From: Myrmaecium sp. VS I D KN 1
Taxonomy: Eukaryota; Ascomycota; Dothideomycetes; Valsariales; Valsariaceae
Direction of reading: 5' to 3'
Assembly (NCBI GenBank): GCA_019775845.1
Contig: JADQAV010000015.1
Span: 372,001 to 436,000, forward strand
Length of the DNA stretch: 64,000 nt
The notes beneath the pieces are model-generated. The model did no database searches. It was not told the origin of the DNA and worked only from the letters and a program-made list of their open reading frames with translations. Position 1 is the stretch's first letter. Every line of letters begins with the position of its first letter. A program made the translations under genes and the position numbers. Positions 1 through 10,395 of this stretch are shown here, piece after piece.

Positions 1-2435
1 AAAACTTCTATATCAAACTGAAGAAGGATTATATGCAGGACATGGGAAGTGATCGCGACGTCGCCGATTTCGCGGTAATCGGCGCGAACTATGACGCCAA
101 TCAAGCCCAGAGGTGCAAGTTGAAAAGGCTACGCTGGACCGATTTCCATTTGGGTTGCTTGACAAACAAACCTGCCGTTTTACGCTTCGGATCCAGATCC
201 GCATATCGACTGGTAGCTACAATCAAGCAAGACAAGTGCATCCCCGACGCGGAGCTACAAGGATTGAATGACCATGGCCAATTCCGTGCGGAACCGTACA
301 GTAGCGAAACAGGGCCGAAGGAGTTTGATCTTGTTGTCGGCCTCGGTATCCCCTGTAGAATTGATCACTATTTCAGGGACCCTATGGTCGTGGAGGTACT
401 AGGAAGTAGCTTTGACAAACCTGCTAACGAAGGGTTCTATATGCTGAGACATCCCAGAGTCCTGAAGCTCCACCTTGACCGGTCTTGGAGGGACACTGTT
501 AGCTTAGAGGAACTCCAGGAGCTTGCAGAGCAGGTGCGAGACGCGCCAGACGAAACAGACGAGCTCAATACGGCAACTGAAGTCGCGAAACTGATGAGGA
601 GATACAGCCGCAGACTGCTACGTGAAGGCAGGACACAAAGCATCCTTTCGCAGAAATCCACGCAGGCTACGAGTGTTTTATCTAGCCCTGCGTCCGCAAA
701 GAAAGCTGCTTCAACCCCTAGGAAACACGCCAGCCCTCCGATACTCATAAGGACAGACACGAAAGACTTACTTCCTGGAGAAGTTCGACAGAAGCCAACG
801 AGCGTACTACCAAGCACAACCTTTGTCCCCCCTTCGACAGCGCCCAAAGATCTGCAGCCTACATCGCTAGTCCCGTTGCGTGCCGAGCCGTCAAGCGAAC
901 CTCTGGACAAATCAAAGAGGGACGCCCCCAGTCACATGCATCAACGGGAAGCTGCAGGAGTTAGCACGACTTGTACACCCGGTGGCAGCCGTATGGTGAC
1001 AACAGTAAAACCCCTACTAACTTCGGTTGGCTTAAATACTCCACCGCCAACTCATCCCAAGCGCTCGTCAGCTAAGTCCGCCCCTCTCAAACGTCTTAGA
1101 AATATCGAAACAGACGACAATTTATTTGAGCCAAAACGTCCTAGAACAGCTGAGGGTCGCCTAACATCGTCATCCCGGATCGATCAACACAACGTCCAAC
1201 AGAACTGGGTGAATCTTCTCCCTCTGAACGCTGCGGCGACGGAAGCAGCAAGCACTGTTCCTATAGGCCTTGGAAAAGGTCCGACTGTGGATAGAAACCC
1301 TCTACCTTCTTTCAGGAAAACCCCTTTCCGTAAACAGCTCCCCAGAGCAACGCCGATGGATCCATCGGGTTCAACCACGCCAGAAGGGAGTCCACCTTCC
1401 GCCGCTTCTAACCGACCACCTACGCGCGACAGCACAGACCGGGACCAGCCGTATGCACAGACTGATGTCGATTCTTTGGCTTCTCCGCAGTCTCAGCGAA
1501 TTCAGAGTAAGGCGAAGGCTGTGGACAACAACTCAGAGCCTCCTGCGGACGTAGCGCAGACTGTCTCCGAAGAGTGGGCTCTCCTTAGCATGCCGTGGGC
1601 TCATTCCCCCCAGAATCATCATTTGACTTCTCCCGTGCCGAACGAGATCACCCACACCTCAGTCGACTGGGACCTCCCCAGTTCACCACCGGAGCTGTGT
1701 CTGTCTCATCCTTCGCAATCACTCTCTACACAAGCCGAGGATGAAGGAACCTTCAAAGCCCATACAAGAAGCTCTAACAGTCTGCCGCCTTCTAAAGGGG
1801 TCGAAATCCCAGGACCGCCCTGTATCCAGACTACCAACAGCCCCCGATCGGGTCACTGTATCTACGCCGCACATGAGGGCAGCAGCATCTGCGCGCTGGC
1901 GAACTCCTCTGTTCATCTCGCCCCAGGCATAGCTGCGTTCACCTGGCTCGCCGAACGTCTGCTACCAAGCCACGGCTGCCTTGTCGAGAAGGACTTCGAC
2001 AACTGGCTCTCGCCCGGTGTGCCTCCAGGTGCCGACAGCCAGGCTTCCGAGATTGCGGACTCGCAGGAACGGAAGGAGAAGGCGGAGCGGATCCTGAAGC
2101 CGAAGATGCTTTTGGTGGAGAGCAACTTGACCGCCGACGTCACGGACATGATCGGCAAGGTCAAGGCGGCCTTAGGCAAGATGAATGTGCATCCATTGCC
2201 CCCCCAGTGGGAAGAGGAAGAAGCAGCGGAAAAGCGGCCGCTTGCGGTTGCGGTATGCGACTGGAGGGTTGCGGAGGCGTGGGCGCAAGCGGAGATGCGG
2301 ATGGACGTGTCCTTTGCGGCGATCGAAAGCGCGTTCCTGCTGGGAACCGTGGTTGCGGATGATGATGGGCGGGTTATCTGGATTGAGGGAGAGACGTTTG
2401 GGAGGATGGTTGTGGGAGAGGAGCAGTTGGAGTAG
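1..2435 (+). CDS. ATP-dependent DNA ligase, C-terminal part (5' partial)
   Basis: This is the end of a gene that starts before the window. The frame is already open at base 3 and reads KLKKDY then DVADFAVIGANYD, the nucleotidyltransferase motif V and following strand of ATP-dependent DNA ligases. Next comes an OB-fold segment with PMVVEVLGSSFDKP and LRHPRVLKLHLDRSW, as in ligase C-terminal domains. The catalytic lysine lies upstream and is not seen. From about residue 190 the protein becomes a roughly 450-residue low-complexity Ser/Pro/Thr-rich stretch. The last 150 residues are again structured (LAPGIAAFTWLAERLLP, then VAVCDWRVAEAWAQAEMRMD) and could be a divergent BRCT-like fold, which I cannot confirm. 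The expected role is strand joining in DNA repair. The ATG at 33 is internal to the ligase domain and is not the real start. Confidence 0.82.
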   Translation, partial: NFYIKLKKDYMQDMGSDRDVADFAVIGANYDANQAQRCKLKRLRWTDFHLGCLTNKPAVLRFGSRSAYRLVATIKQDKCIPDAELQGLNDHGQFRAEPYSSETGPKEFDLVVGLGIPCRIDHYFRDPMVVEVLGSSFDKPANEGFYMLRHPRVLKLHLDRSWRDTVSLEELQELAEQVRDAPDETDELNTATEVAKLMRRYSRRLLREGRTQSILSQKSTQATSVLSSPASAKKAASTPRKHASPPILIRTDTKDLLPGEVRQKPTSVLPSTTFVPPSTAPKDLQPTSLVPLRAEPSSEPLDKSKRDAPSHMHQREAAGVSTTCTPGGSRMVTTVKPLLTSVGLNTPPPTHPKRSSAKSAPLKRLRNIETDDNLFEPKRPRTAEGRLTSSSRIDQHNVQQNWVNLLPLNAAATEAASTVPIGLGKGPTVDRNPLPSFRKTPFRKQLPRATPMDPSGSTTPEGSPPSAASNRPPTRDSTDRDQPYAQTDVDSLASPQSQRIQSKAKAVDNNSEPPADVAQTVSEEWALLSMPWAHSPQNHHLTSPVPNEITHTSVDWDLPSSPPELCLSHPSQSLSTQAEDEGTFKAHTRSSNSLPPSKGVEIPGPPCIQTTNSPRSGHCIYAAHEGSSICALANSSVHLAPGIAAFTWLAERLLPSHGCLVEKDFDNWLSPGVPPGADSQASEIADSQERKEKAERILKPKMLLVESNLTADVTDMIGKVKAALGKMNVHPLPPQWEEEEAAEKRPLAVAVCDWRVAEAWAQAEMRMDVSFAAIESAFLLGTVVADDDGRVIWIEGETFGRMVVGEEQLE

Positions 2436-2943
2436 AAAGGACCGTGGAAAGATGGGGGGCCATGGAAGTCCTGGGGTTACAAAACTGGCTCACAGGGAGC
2501 GTGACAAAACTTATTATCATGATTTATGGAGGGGGAAAGGCTATTTAGATACCCACGGACGGTGATGATCTATATTTTTTTTATTATGCTTTATTTCTTT
2601 ACTATCAATATTATCAACTTGAATATCTCTATACTATCAAGACGTTGAAACGATAAACCACACCCGTTCTTTTCTGAATGTTCATCTTTATTCTTTCTAT
2701 CATGTGTTGCTGGCTGACTCGAGGTGATGAATAAATGTTTGGCATTGGTATTTCCTACTTCCCTCTCTCACACACGCACACACTCTCCCAGGCCTCGCCT
2801 TCCACCGAAACACCTCAAAAGAACGAACAACAACCCCCTTTTTGATTTTCCCACAGACACCGACTCCCCACAGAGACAAGAACACCATACAACCAACCCA
2901 CCCGCTCCCCTCCATCACCACTCCACAAACAAAACGAACCGCC
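2436..2943. other. Intergenic, convergent 3' ends
   Basis: AT-rich 3' untranslated DNA shared by the ligase gene (+) and the cysteinyl-tRNA synthetase gene (-). It has a T-rich run near 2574-2600 and A/C-rich DNA at 2760-2940. I see no supported gene. Confidence 0.6.
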
Positions 2944-5550
2944 CTACTCCCCCTTCCTCCCCTCCTCCTCCGCCAGCGCATCCGCCTCCACGGCGGACCC
3001 CGGCGGGAAAAACTCCTCATGCAACCTCTTCTGCCTCTCCCACTCCTTGCGCAACTTCTTGACACGACTCTTCGGCAGCTCCGCCCCCGCCGCATCGCGC
3101 GTGGGCAGCCCATCCGCATCCCAGGCCGAAAACTCAGGGGTGCGAAACAGATCCTGGGGCCGGAGGCGAGCCTGATCGCGGCGCTTGGCGCGCTCTCGCG
3201 CCGCGGCCTCGCGCGCGCGTTCCTTCTCGCGGGCGCGGCGGTCGCGGGCCGCGCGCTCGGCGCGGTCGGTGTCGTCGAGGGGGCGGACGAGGGCGGGCAG
3301 GGGCGCGTCCCCTTCGCCGACGCGGTCCTCGAGCGCGAGGCCGAGGGGGAAGAGGTGCGTGTCGCGGAGCTGGTCGCAGAGGGCGAGGAGGTCTTGGGGT
3401 GGGGCGCGGCGGGCGGCGAGGGCGCGGGCGGAGTCGCGGAATTGGGATGCGACTTCGGCGTAGGGGAGGGCGGGGAGGGGTTGGATGGTGGCGGGGGCGT
3501 CGGAGGCGGAGGCGGCGTGTGCGATGGCGTCGTGGTCGAGGGGTGCGCCGGAGGGGTTTTCCATCGCCGCGCGGGCGCGGGCGCGGATCTCGTCGCGGAG
3601 GCGGGAGAGCGGGTAGATGATGGCTTTCGCTTCGGCGGGGAGGTGCACGCCGGACCAGCCGATCCGGTTGGCGTCGGCCAGGTCGCCGGCGGCGTCGAGG
3701 CCGAGGATGGTGACGATCCGGGTGATCCAGCGGGCGACCGTCTGCACCGCTTCCGTGGTGAGGGCGGCGGCGGGGAGGGAGTTGTACTCGGTGATCAGCT
3801 CACTGATGGCGCGCATCACCTTGGGCGTGTCGAAGGAGTCGCGCAGGGCCGCGTCGACCTCCTTGACGACCCGCTCGTGGGCGGCGAGGAGGTCGGAGTC
3901 CTTGCTGGCGTCCGGCGCGACCTGGGACGGGTAGACTTCAAGGTCGTTGGCCTTGTAAAAGAACTGGTTCACCTTGTCTTCCCACGCGGCGGCCTCGGCG
4001 CGTAGGCCGGGGGTGACCTCGACGCCCTCCTTCCAGCCGCCGTGCAGGAAGATGATGCGGAGGCCGCGGGCGGTGTACTCCTTCTGCGCGAGCGCGTCGC
4101 GGATGGTGGTGAAGTTCTTGAGCGACTTGGACATCTTGTGGCCGGAGATGGACAGGTGGCCCATGTGCAGGAAGTAGTTCACCCATTGGTGCTGGTGGTC
4201 GGGGCCGTGATCGCATCTGTGCCAGTATGCCTCGCTCTGGGCAAGTTCGTTGTCGTGGTGGGGGAAGGCCAGGTCGATGCCACCCGAGTGAATGTCGATC
4301 TGGCCTCCGAGGACATCGGACGCCATGGCGGAGCACTCGATGTGCCACCCAGGCCGACCCTTGCCCCAGGGGCTGTCCCAGCTCGGCTCACCGGGCTTGG
4401 AGGACTTCCAGAGGGCAAAGTCGGCATCGGAGCGCTTCTCGGTACTCTTCTTTGTTAGGGCGCCTTCGCCATCCGCTTGAAGGTCCTGGTCATTCCTGTT
4501 CCAAGGCTCAAGACGAGCGTAGTTGTTGCCATCCTCCTCAAACGCCTTGATGTCGAAGTAGACGGACCCGTCAGAAGTCGCGTAAGCATACTTATTCTTC
4601 GCAATCTTGTCAACAAAGTCGACGATCTGCTGGCCATACTCGGTCACCCGGGTCAGGACATCCGGGTCCAGCACGTTCAACGCATGCATGTCCTCGGTGA
4701 ATCGTTGCTCGTATTCTTGGGTGAGCTTCGTCCAGATGCTGTAGTCGCTCGCTGGAACGGACGCGCCCTCCTGCTCGTCGAGGTAGGGAAGGAGGACGTC
4801 CTGGGTTTTCGAGTAGAATTCCTCCGGTGTCTTCTCTTTGGCAAGGAGTGCTTCGGCAGCGGTTTCAAGCGTCTTGAGGTGCATGATGGTCTTAGCCTCC
4901 TTGTCGCCAGGCGGGCTATCGTCGCCGGCCAAGGACTTGCCATCCAGCACCACCTTGTAAGCCTGCTTTGCCTTGCTGAATGCCTCCGGCGAGAGCCCCT
5001 TCTCCAACAGATCCAGCTTCTTCGCCGCATACTGGCTGAAGGCGGTCCTCGCGGTGGAAATGACCTCGTCGTCCACGTCAGGATGCTGGGCGCGGAACTT
5101 CTCGAACAGGTGCCTCTGCCTTCCCCGGATGATGATCTTGTCGTCAACGTCGGTGATGTTCATGACGAACTTGAGCTTGAAGCCGAAGTAGTCCTTCAGT
5201 ATCCGCCGGATGATATCGGTGCTGACATAGTTGCGCGCGTGTCCCAGGTGGGCGTCGTCATAGACGGTCGGTCCGCAAGCGTACCAGGTCACCTTCTCGC
5301 CCTCGGGGTCGATAGGGATGAAGGGCGTCTTGCTGCGAGTGAGGGAGTTGTAGACCTGGATGTCGTACTTGGCCTTGCCTTGCGGCTTCTGCCACGGGGG
5401 CTGCTGACGGGCGGGCGCGGCCATTGCTCTGAGCTGGACCTGGAATGTGAACGTGGACGGTCTCGAGGCGGGGAGAAATCTAGCGAGGCGCGGGGCGGTG
5501 GTGGTGAGATGGCGCAAGATCAAGGGCATCGACGGCGCGGCCAGGGCCAA
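2944..5550 (-). CDS. Cysteinyl-tRNA synthetase (cytosolic/mitochondrial)
   Basis: This class I aminoacyl-tRNA synthetase charges tRNA-Cys with cysteine. The 868-residue intronless frame has the zinc-site Cys92 in [11 protein letters not shown], the HIGH-type signature HLGH at 101-104 and KMSKS at 472-476, in the family order. The family sequence WHIECSAMA and [13 protein letters not shown] is also present. The C-terminus carries a charged Arg/Ala/Glu-rich helical extension usual in eukaryotic enzymes. Two starts are possible. Met1 adds a 42-residue Arg/Ser/Thr-rich, acid-free leader that looks like a mitochondrial presequence, and Met43 (5422-5424) begins the cytosolic form. One gene may therefore serve both compartments, as is known for several fungal synthetases. 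It is divergent from the Trm61 gene across a 320-bp spacer. Confidence 0.95.
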   Translation of the reverse strand: MALAAPSMPLILRHLTTTAPRLARFLPASRPSTFTFQVQLRAMAAPARQQPPWQKPQGKAKYDIQVYNSLTRSKTPFIPIDPEGEKVTWYACGPTVYDDAHLGHARNYVSTDIIRRILKDYFGFKLKFVMNITDVDDKIIIRGRQRHLFEKFRAQHPDVDDEVISTARTAFSQYAAKKLDLLEKGLSPEAFSKAKQAYKVVLDGKSLAGDDSPPGDKEAKTIMHLKTLETAAEALLAKEKTPEEFYSKTQDVLLPYLDEQEGASVPASDYSIWTKLTQEYEQRFTEDMHALNVLDPDVLTRVTEYGQQIVDFVDKIAKNKYAYATSDGSVYFDIKAFEEDGNNYARLEPWNRNDQDLQADGEGALTKKSTEKRSDADFALWKSSKPGEPSWDSPWGKGRPGWHIECSAMASDVLGGQIDIHSGGIDLAFPHHDNELAQSEAYWHRCDHGPDHQHQWVNYFLHMGHLSISGHKMSKSLKNFTTIRDALAQKEYTARGLRIIFLHGGWKEGVEVTPGLRAEAAAWEDKVNQFFYKANDLEVYPSQVAPDASKDSDLLAAHERVVKEVDAALRDSFDTPKVMRAISELITEYNSLPAAALTTEAVQTVARWITRIVTILGLDAAGDLADANRIGWSGVHLPAEAKAIIYPLSRLRDEIRARARAAMENPSGAPLDHDAIAHAASASDAPATIQPLPALPYAEVASQFRDSARALAARRAPPQDLLALCDQLRDTHLFPLGLALEDRVGEGDAPLPALVRPLDDTDRAERAARDRRAREKERAREAAARERAKRRDQARLRPQDLFRTPEFSAWDADGLPTRDAAGAELPKSRVKKLRKEWERQKRLHEEFFPPGSAVEADALAEEEGRKGE

Positions 5551-5870
5551 GCACCGATGTGAGGCGGTCGCTATTCACCGACAAGGCGAGCGGCGAACGC
5601 GGCGTGAGAGTGAATTGGAGTGTGAGTGTGAGTGGGAGAACGAAAGGATGAAGATGAAGAAGTAAATGGAGAACAAGGACGCCGGTTGAGTCAAGGCAAA
5701 AGCAGACCCTGACTGACTGACTGCCTGACTGCCTGACTGCCTGCGCTCATCCGCTCCGCAGCGCCAAGCCAAAAGGGCCCGCCATATTTTCCAAACGTCC
5801 GCCAGCAACACCATTCGGCCAGATTCACCACCACCACCACCCTCTTCCACCCGCCATTGAAGCCGTCGCG
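5551..5870. promoter_or_regulatory. Divergent promoter region with ACTG/CCTG short repeat
   Basis: A 320-bp spacer lies between two divergent genes for tRNA-related enzymes. It contains a degenerate 4-8 bp repeat of ACTG and GCCTG at about 5708-5745. No clear TATA box is seen. Co-expression of the pair is an inference from the layout. Confidence 0.45.
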
Positions 5871-7429
5871 ATGCCCGCCTTCAAGCCTTCGCCCTTCCTG
5901 GACCCCGGACCGACCGTATCGGCGGGCTCCCTCGCGGTCCTCCACCTCAAGCGCGACCTGCTCATCCCCACCATCCTCCAAGACGCCAGCCGCGACGACG
6001 AGGGCAACGAGGTCGAGGAGAAGATCACCAACACTCGCTTCGGCTCTTTCCCGCACAGCACGCTGATCAGCCAGCCGTGGGGCACCCAGGTGCGCGCCTC
6101 CAACGTCGACACGGGCTCGCGCGGCAAGAAGGCGGCAGGCAAGAAGCGGAAGCGGGACGCGGCCGACGCCGCGGACGGGGAGGCGGAGGACTCGCGCGAG
6201 GCCAGCAGCCAGACCGTGGCGACCGTCGCGTCGAGCGGCTTCATCCACGTCGTGCCGCCGACGCCGGAGGCCTGGACTATCTCGCTGCCGCACCGAACGC
6301 AGGTCGTCTACACCCCGGACGCCAGCTACGTCCTGCAGCGGCTCCAGGTGCGGCCGGGGGACACCATCATCGAAGCCGGCGCCGGAAGCGGCTCCTTCAC
6401 ACACGCCGCGGCTCGCGCCGTCTTTTCCGGCTACCCGGATGCCCCGGCGGACGCGGCGCCCCGGAAGCGCAGGCTGGGCAAGGTGTACAGCTTCGAGTAC
6501 CACGCGCCGCGCGCGGAGCAGCTGCGGCAGGAGATCGCGGAGCACGGCCTGGACGGGATCGTGCAGATCACGCACCGCGACGTCTATCAAGACGGCTTCT
6601 GCGTCGAGGACGGGGAGCCGCAAGCCGACGCCATCTTCCTCGATCTCCCAGCACCATGGTACGTTTTGAGTAGCCCGAGACGTGGAAGAAAACCTCCTCC
6701 GATGAGATTGAACCACCACTAACACACCTTTCCACTACTAGGATCGCCCTCAAACACCTCACCCGCACCGCCCTCTCCGCCAAAACCACCCGCAGCATCG
6801 ATACCGGCGATGCCGAGTCCAGCGCCGCCGGCACCCCACTGCCCGACACCACCAACACCGACCCCGCCCCCGCACCCCCGCCCTTCCGCTCCCCCCTCAA
6901 CCCCCACACCCCCACCCGCCTCTGCACCTTCTCCCCCTGCATCGAGCAGGTCCAGCGCACCGTCGCCACGATGCGGCAGCTGGGCTGGCTCGAGATCGGC
7001 ACCGTCGAGGTGCTGCACCGCCGGCTGGACGTGCGGCGCGACCGCGTCGGCCTGACGACCGCGGACGCCGGCCGCGGCGCCAACGCCGCCACCGCTGCCA
7101 ACGTGGACGAGGCGCTCCGCCGCCTTCGCGAGGTTGATGCGAGGTTTCGGAATCGGACGGGTGGCCTCGGGGAGGAGGAGGGCGAGGAGGAGGAGCTGGA
7201 GGCGGATGATGGGAGGGGGAAGAAGGGGAAGAGATCCCAGCAGCAGCAGCAGAAGCAGGGCCAGGATGCGACGGCCGCCTCAGTCCCCTCATCGTCCTTC
7301 CGACACGGCCGCCTCGTCACCCGGACTGAGCCTGAGATCAAAACGCACACGAGCTACCTGACCTTTGCCGTGCTGCCGCGGGCCTGGACCGAGCGGGATG
7401 AGGCGCGGGCGCGGCGGCGGCGGTGGTGA
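5871..7429 (+). CDS. TRM61: tRNA (adenine58-N1)-methyltransferase catalytic subunit Trm61
   Basis: Catalyses S-adenosylmethionine-dependent m1A58 formation in tRNA, in a nuclear heterotetramer with Trm6. The coding sequence joins 5871..6658 and 6742..7429 (491 aa). The 83-nt intron has donor GTACGT and acceptor CTACTAG and splits a Trp codon, which restores LPAPW-IALKHL. Landmarks are an N-terminal strand region with FGSFPHSTLISQPWGTQV, the SAM loop IIEAGAGSGSF at about 166-176, YSFEYH, and the catalytic-loop motif FLDLPAPW. The C-terminal half has TFSPCIEQVQRT and QLGW. Residues about 85-105 form a Lys/Arg-rich insert with KKRKRD, a plausible nuclear localisation signal. Low-complexity Glu- and Gln-rich inserts lie near the end. 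Confidence 0.94.
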
Positions 7430-7767
7430 GAAGAGGAGAAAGGGGTTAGTGTGAGATTTTGAAAAGAGCAGTTGTAAAGTTCCGCTTTTGGAAACCGCTG
7501 GGTAAGAGGAAGTTGATTACATTCATCTATCTATCTACATACGATACGATCCTAAAGATCGAAAACAACCATGTCCGTCTACTTTATCTTCATCGTCAAT
7601 CTACAATCTTCATCAACCCTCATTAAATCATTCCTCATCATCATCATCTTCGTCATCGTCATAAAGCCGTCCTTCGTTCGTTCAACGAGGATAGACGGAT
7701 CCAGAAGAAAGAAGAAAAAAAAAAAAGAAAACAAAAACCATTACCATCCTTCCCTTCTTCTTCTTCT
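7430..7767. other. Intergenic, convergent 3' ends
   Basis: A short spacer of T/C-rich and ATC-repeat DNA between the ends of the Trm61 gene (+) and the CorA-like gene (-). It has an A-rich tract at 7712-7735. I see no gene. Confidence 0.6.
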
Positions 7768-10395
7768 TCAAACAGCCTGCTGCACCTTCAAGCTCGCCGA
7801 CGACTTCCGCCTCCGGCCACGGAACCGGTCCAGCACCGTCAGCCCGGGCACCACCCGCCTCTTCCGCTGCCGCTTCTGCTCTTCGCCATCCCCATTCCCG
7901 TCCTTCTCCACATCCTTCTCCCCATCAATATCCCCCTCCCTTTCCCTTTCACGCCCGCCCGGATCACCATCGCCATCACCACTCCCCTCCTCCGACCCCT
8001 CCTTCTCCGTCTCGATCTCAATCTCCGGGATGCGCGACTCAACGCGCACGCTCAACCGCCCACTGGTCCCGCTGCCAACGCGGGAGAAGCTGCCGGTGCC
8101 AGCGGCCGAGGATCCGCGTCGGTGCTCCCGCCTAAACTCCCTCTCCCTTTCTTTCTCCTTCTCCTTCTCCTTCGGCAGCGGCGGCGATGGCGAGTCGCGA
8201 GACTCACGCGGCGGTGGCTCCTCATTCGTCCGGATCTGAACGAAGCTCGACCGCGGACCGCCACCGCCGCCGCCGCCGCCGGCTGAGCCGCCCACCATCG
8301 TCGCGGTGCTGTTGTTGGGGTGGTGGTGCAGGTGGTGGGAAGCGGGCAGGCGGGCGCCGTCGTTGCGGTAGAAGCCGCGGCGCTCGCGGGCCTCGACGGT
8401 GGTTTTGGTCCACTGCATGGGCCGGAGGGAGTCCGGGTCGCGGTCGCGGTCGCGCGGGGTGGTTTCGGGGGGTTGGGGGCTGGCGTCGTCGCGCTGGCGT
8501 CGGGAGAGCTGCCCCAGCTGCCCGAGCAGGACGATGCCTTCGGCGCATCGCTTGACGAGGGCGTGCGTCTTGGTGCGCCAGAAGCGCATCCCCGTGGTGG
8601 TGTTCAGGCTGCCGATCAGGAGGAAGAAGGGGACGCAGACGCAGGCGGTCACCACGCCGAACTGCCAGTACGTGGGGCGGGTGCTCATGTTCGTCATCCC
8701 GAACACGGACGTCACGAACGTGAGCGGGACGAAGATCATGTTGACCAGCGTGAGCAGCTTGATGTTGTGGCCCTGCTGGATCGTGATCTCGCCCAGCTCG
8801 ACCGACTTCCGGCTCTCCAGCACGCTCGTCCCGCTGAAGAGCTGGTCGCGCAGCTGCCGGATCTCGCTCCGCCGGTCGTTGTTCTCCGCCACCAGCATCT
8901 TCAGCCCCGCCATCTCCTTCTCGAACTGCTTCTGCAAGCCCCGCAGCCGCTTCCGCCAGTGCTCGTTCCGCGCGCTGCCCTCCTCGATCAGCGGCCACAG
9001 CAGCTTGTGCCGCCCCTCCCACACGTCCTCCGTGAACGTGTCCTCGTACGCGTCCGTCATCGCCTTGATGCTGTCGTTCATCGTCCCGAGCGTCTGGTGC
9101 GCCCAGAAGTAGCGACGGGTGAACGTGAAGTTCTCATCCTCGAAGAGCCGGCGATCCCGCAGCTCCGGGTCAAAGATGAAGTCGTTCGGGGGCGTGATGA
9201 TCCGGGTGATGCGGCGGTAGATCTCCTCGAAGCGCTTCTGCGCGTCTCGGAACTCTTGCAGCAGCGTGTGCAGGAACGCTTCCGGCCCGTTGACGTAGTG
9301 CTTCGTGCTGTCGTGCGTGTCCATGCGGGACTTCCAGTCCGGGTAGCATTGGATGTTGAGCACTTGCCAGGGTGCCCAGGGGTCGTACACGTACCCGTGC
9401 TTGGTCGAGGCGCGGCGGTGCGGGTTGCGGATCTTGCGGATGGGCTCGCCATAGAGGGACAGCGCCACCACCGAACTGCAGCGGCTGAGCGGGATGTGGC
9501 CCTCGTAGCCTTCGGTGGTGGCGAAGTCCTTGTCAGCCAACTGCCAGGGCATCGGCTGGCAGTCCTCGCCGATGATGGTGTAGTACTCGAAACTGAACAC
9601 GAACGTGCGTTGCCGACGCGGGTCAGGCTCGAAGGGACGCATCGTGGGCGCGAAGGAGGCGTCCGTGCCCACCAGGTATCGGAACAGTTCGTCCATATCA
9701 AAGGCATCGTTCATCGTGAGATGAAGGGCCCCGAACAGGATGGGAGACGGCTCGCGAGCGATGGTGATACGACCAACCGCCATTCGCTGACTGTCTGACT
9801 TTGCATTGAGATCCTTGATGGCGTGCCAGATCGCATTGGCCTTCGTACCAGCCTGCTGGACGCTGCTAACGTCGACCGGGAGAGGAGCCCCGTCGGCGCC
9901 GACATCGAAGACCTGGTAGTGGGAGAACTTGGACTTCTCGTCGGTCTGATCATTGAAAAGCGAAGGTTTGATGAGGCGAGTATGGTCGTCGATCAAGTCA
10001 CCCAGGACTTTTCGACCATACTCGTCCCACTGATACTCTTTGAGATGAGTGCGGACATGCTCATGGTGGTGAGACTTGGGGGGCAAGGGCGTTTGAACGT
10101 AGTAAGATTCGTCAGCATCGCTCTCACTGTCTACAGAGAGAGCCGAGCTATGGAAAAGCGAGGGGACTTCTTGGAGGTCATTTGGGTCGTGGAAATCGGA
10201 AGGCTTCTTCTCCGGTTCGACGATCGAGATGGTCGATCGACGGGCCGGCGGAGGGAAGCTCGAGGTTGAGGGCGAATTCGGATCGGTCACGGCGGCTCTC
10301 TTCGCCAGGGCTTCTTGCAGACGTTCGGTCAATTCACGGTAGGTGTCGCGATGGGCGTCCAGCTGCCGCATCAGGTCCTCCACGCTCGTACTCAT
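7768..10395 (-). CDS. CorA-family divalent cation transporter (fungal)
   Basis: A predicted magnesium or other divalent-cation channel of 875 residues from one exon. The N-terminal half holds an acidic cytosolic domain ending in long helices (QKRFEEIYRRITRII, then RLRGLQKQFEKEMAGLKML), as in CorA stalk helices. Two membrane segments follow at about 550-568 and 582-602, the first ending in FGMTNM. The family's selectivity signature is normally Gly-Met-Asn. Here Gly566-Met567 is followed by Thr568, with Asn at 569, so the signature is altered or displaced. The last 230 residues are a disordered, charged tail rich in Arg/Glu/Ser with a Gly run. The gene is divergent from the queuine transferase gene. 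The family is secure; the ion carried is not. Confidence 0.86.
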   Translation of the reverse strand: MSTSVEDLMRQLDAHRDTYRELTERLQEALAKRAAVTDPNSPSTSSFPPPARRSTISIVEPEKKPSDFHDPNDLQEVPSLFHSSALSVDSESDADESYYVQTPLPPKSHHHEHVRTHLKEYQWDEYGRKVLGDLIDDHTRLIKPSLFNDQTDEKSKFSHYQVFDVGADGAPLPVDVSSVQQAGTKANAIWHAIKDLNAKSDSQRMAVGRITIAREPSPILFGALHLTMNDAFDMDELFRYLVGTDASFAPTMRPFEPDPRRQRTFVFSFEYYTIIGEDCQPMPWQLADKDFATTEGYEGHIPLSRCSSVVALSLYGEPIRKIRNPHRRASTKHGYVYDPWAPWQVLNIQCYPDWKSRMDTHDSTKHYVNGPEAFLHTLLQEFRDAQKRFEEIYRRITRIITPPNDFIFDPELRDRRLFEDENFTFTRRYFWAHQTLGTMNDSIKAMTDAYEDTFTEDVWEGRHKLLWPLIEEGSARNEHWRKRLRGLQKQFEKEMAGLKMLVAENNDRRSEIRQLRDQLFSGTSVLESRKSVELGEITIQQGHNIKLLTLVNMIFVPLTFVTSVFGMTNMSTRPTYWQFGVVTACVCVPFFLLIGSLNTTTGMRFWRTKTHALVKRCAEGIVLLGQLGQLSRRQRDDASPQPPETTPRDRDRDPDSLRPMQWTKTTVEARERRGFYRNDGARLPASHHLHHHPNNSTATMVGGSAGGGGGGGGPRSSFVQIRTNEEPPPRESRDSPSPPLPKEKEKEKEREREFRREHRRGSSAAGTGSFSRVGSGTSGRLSVRVESRIPEIEIETEKEGSEEGSGDGDGDPGGREREREGDIDGEKDVEKDGNGDGEEQKRQRKRRVVPGLTVLDRFRGRRRKSSASLKVQQAV

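Noticed and set aside
8320-9798. 492-codon frame on the + strand opposite the CorA-like gene
   Set aside because: Shadow of the transporter gene with biased composition (Val/Arg/Leu) and no motif.
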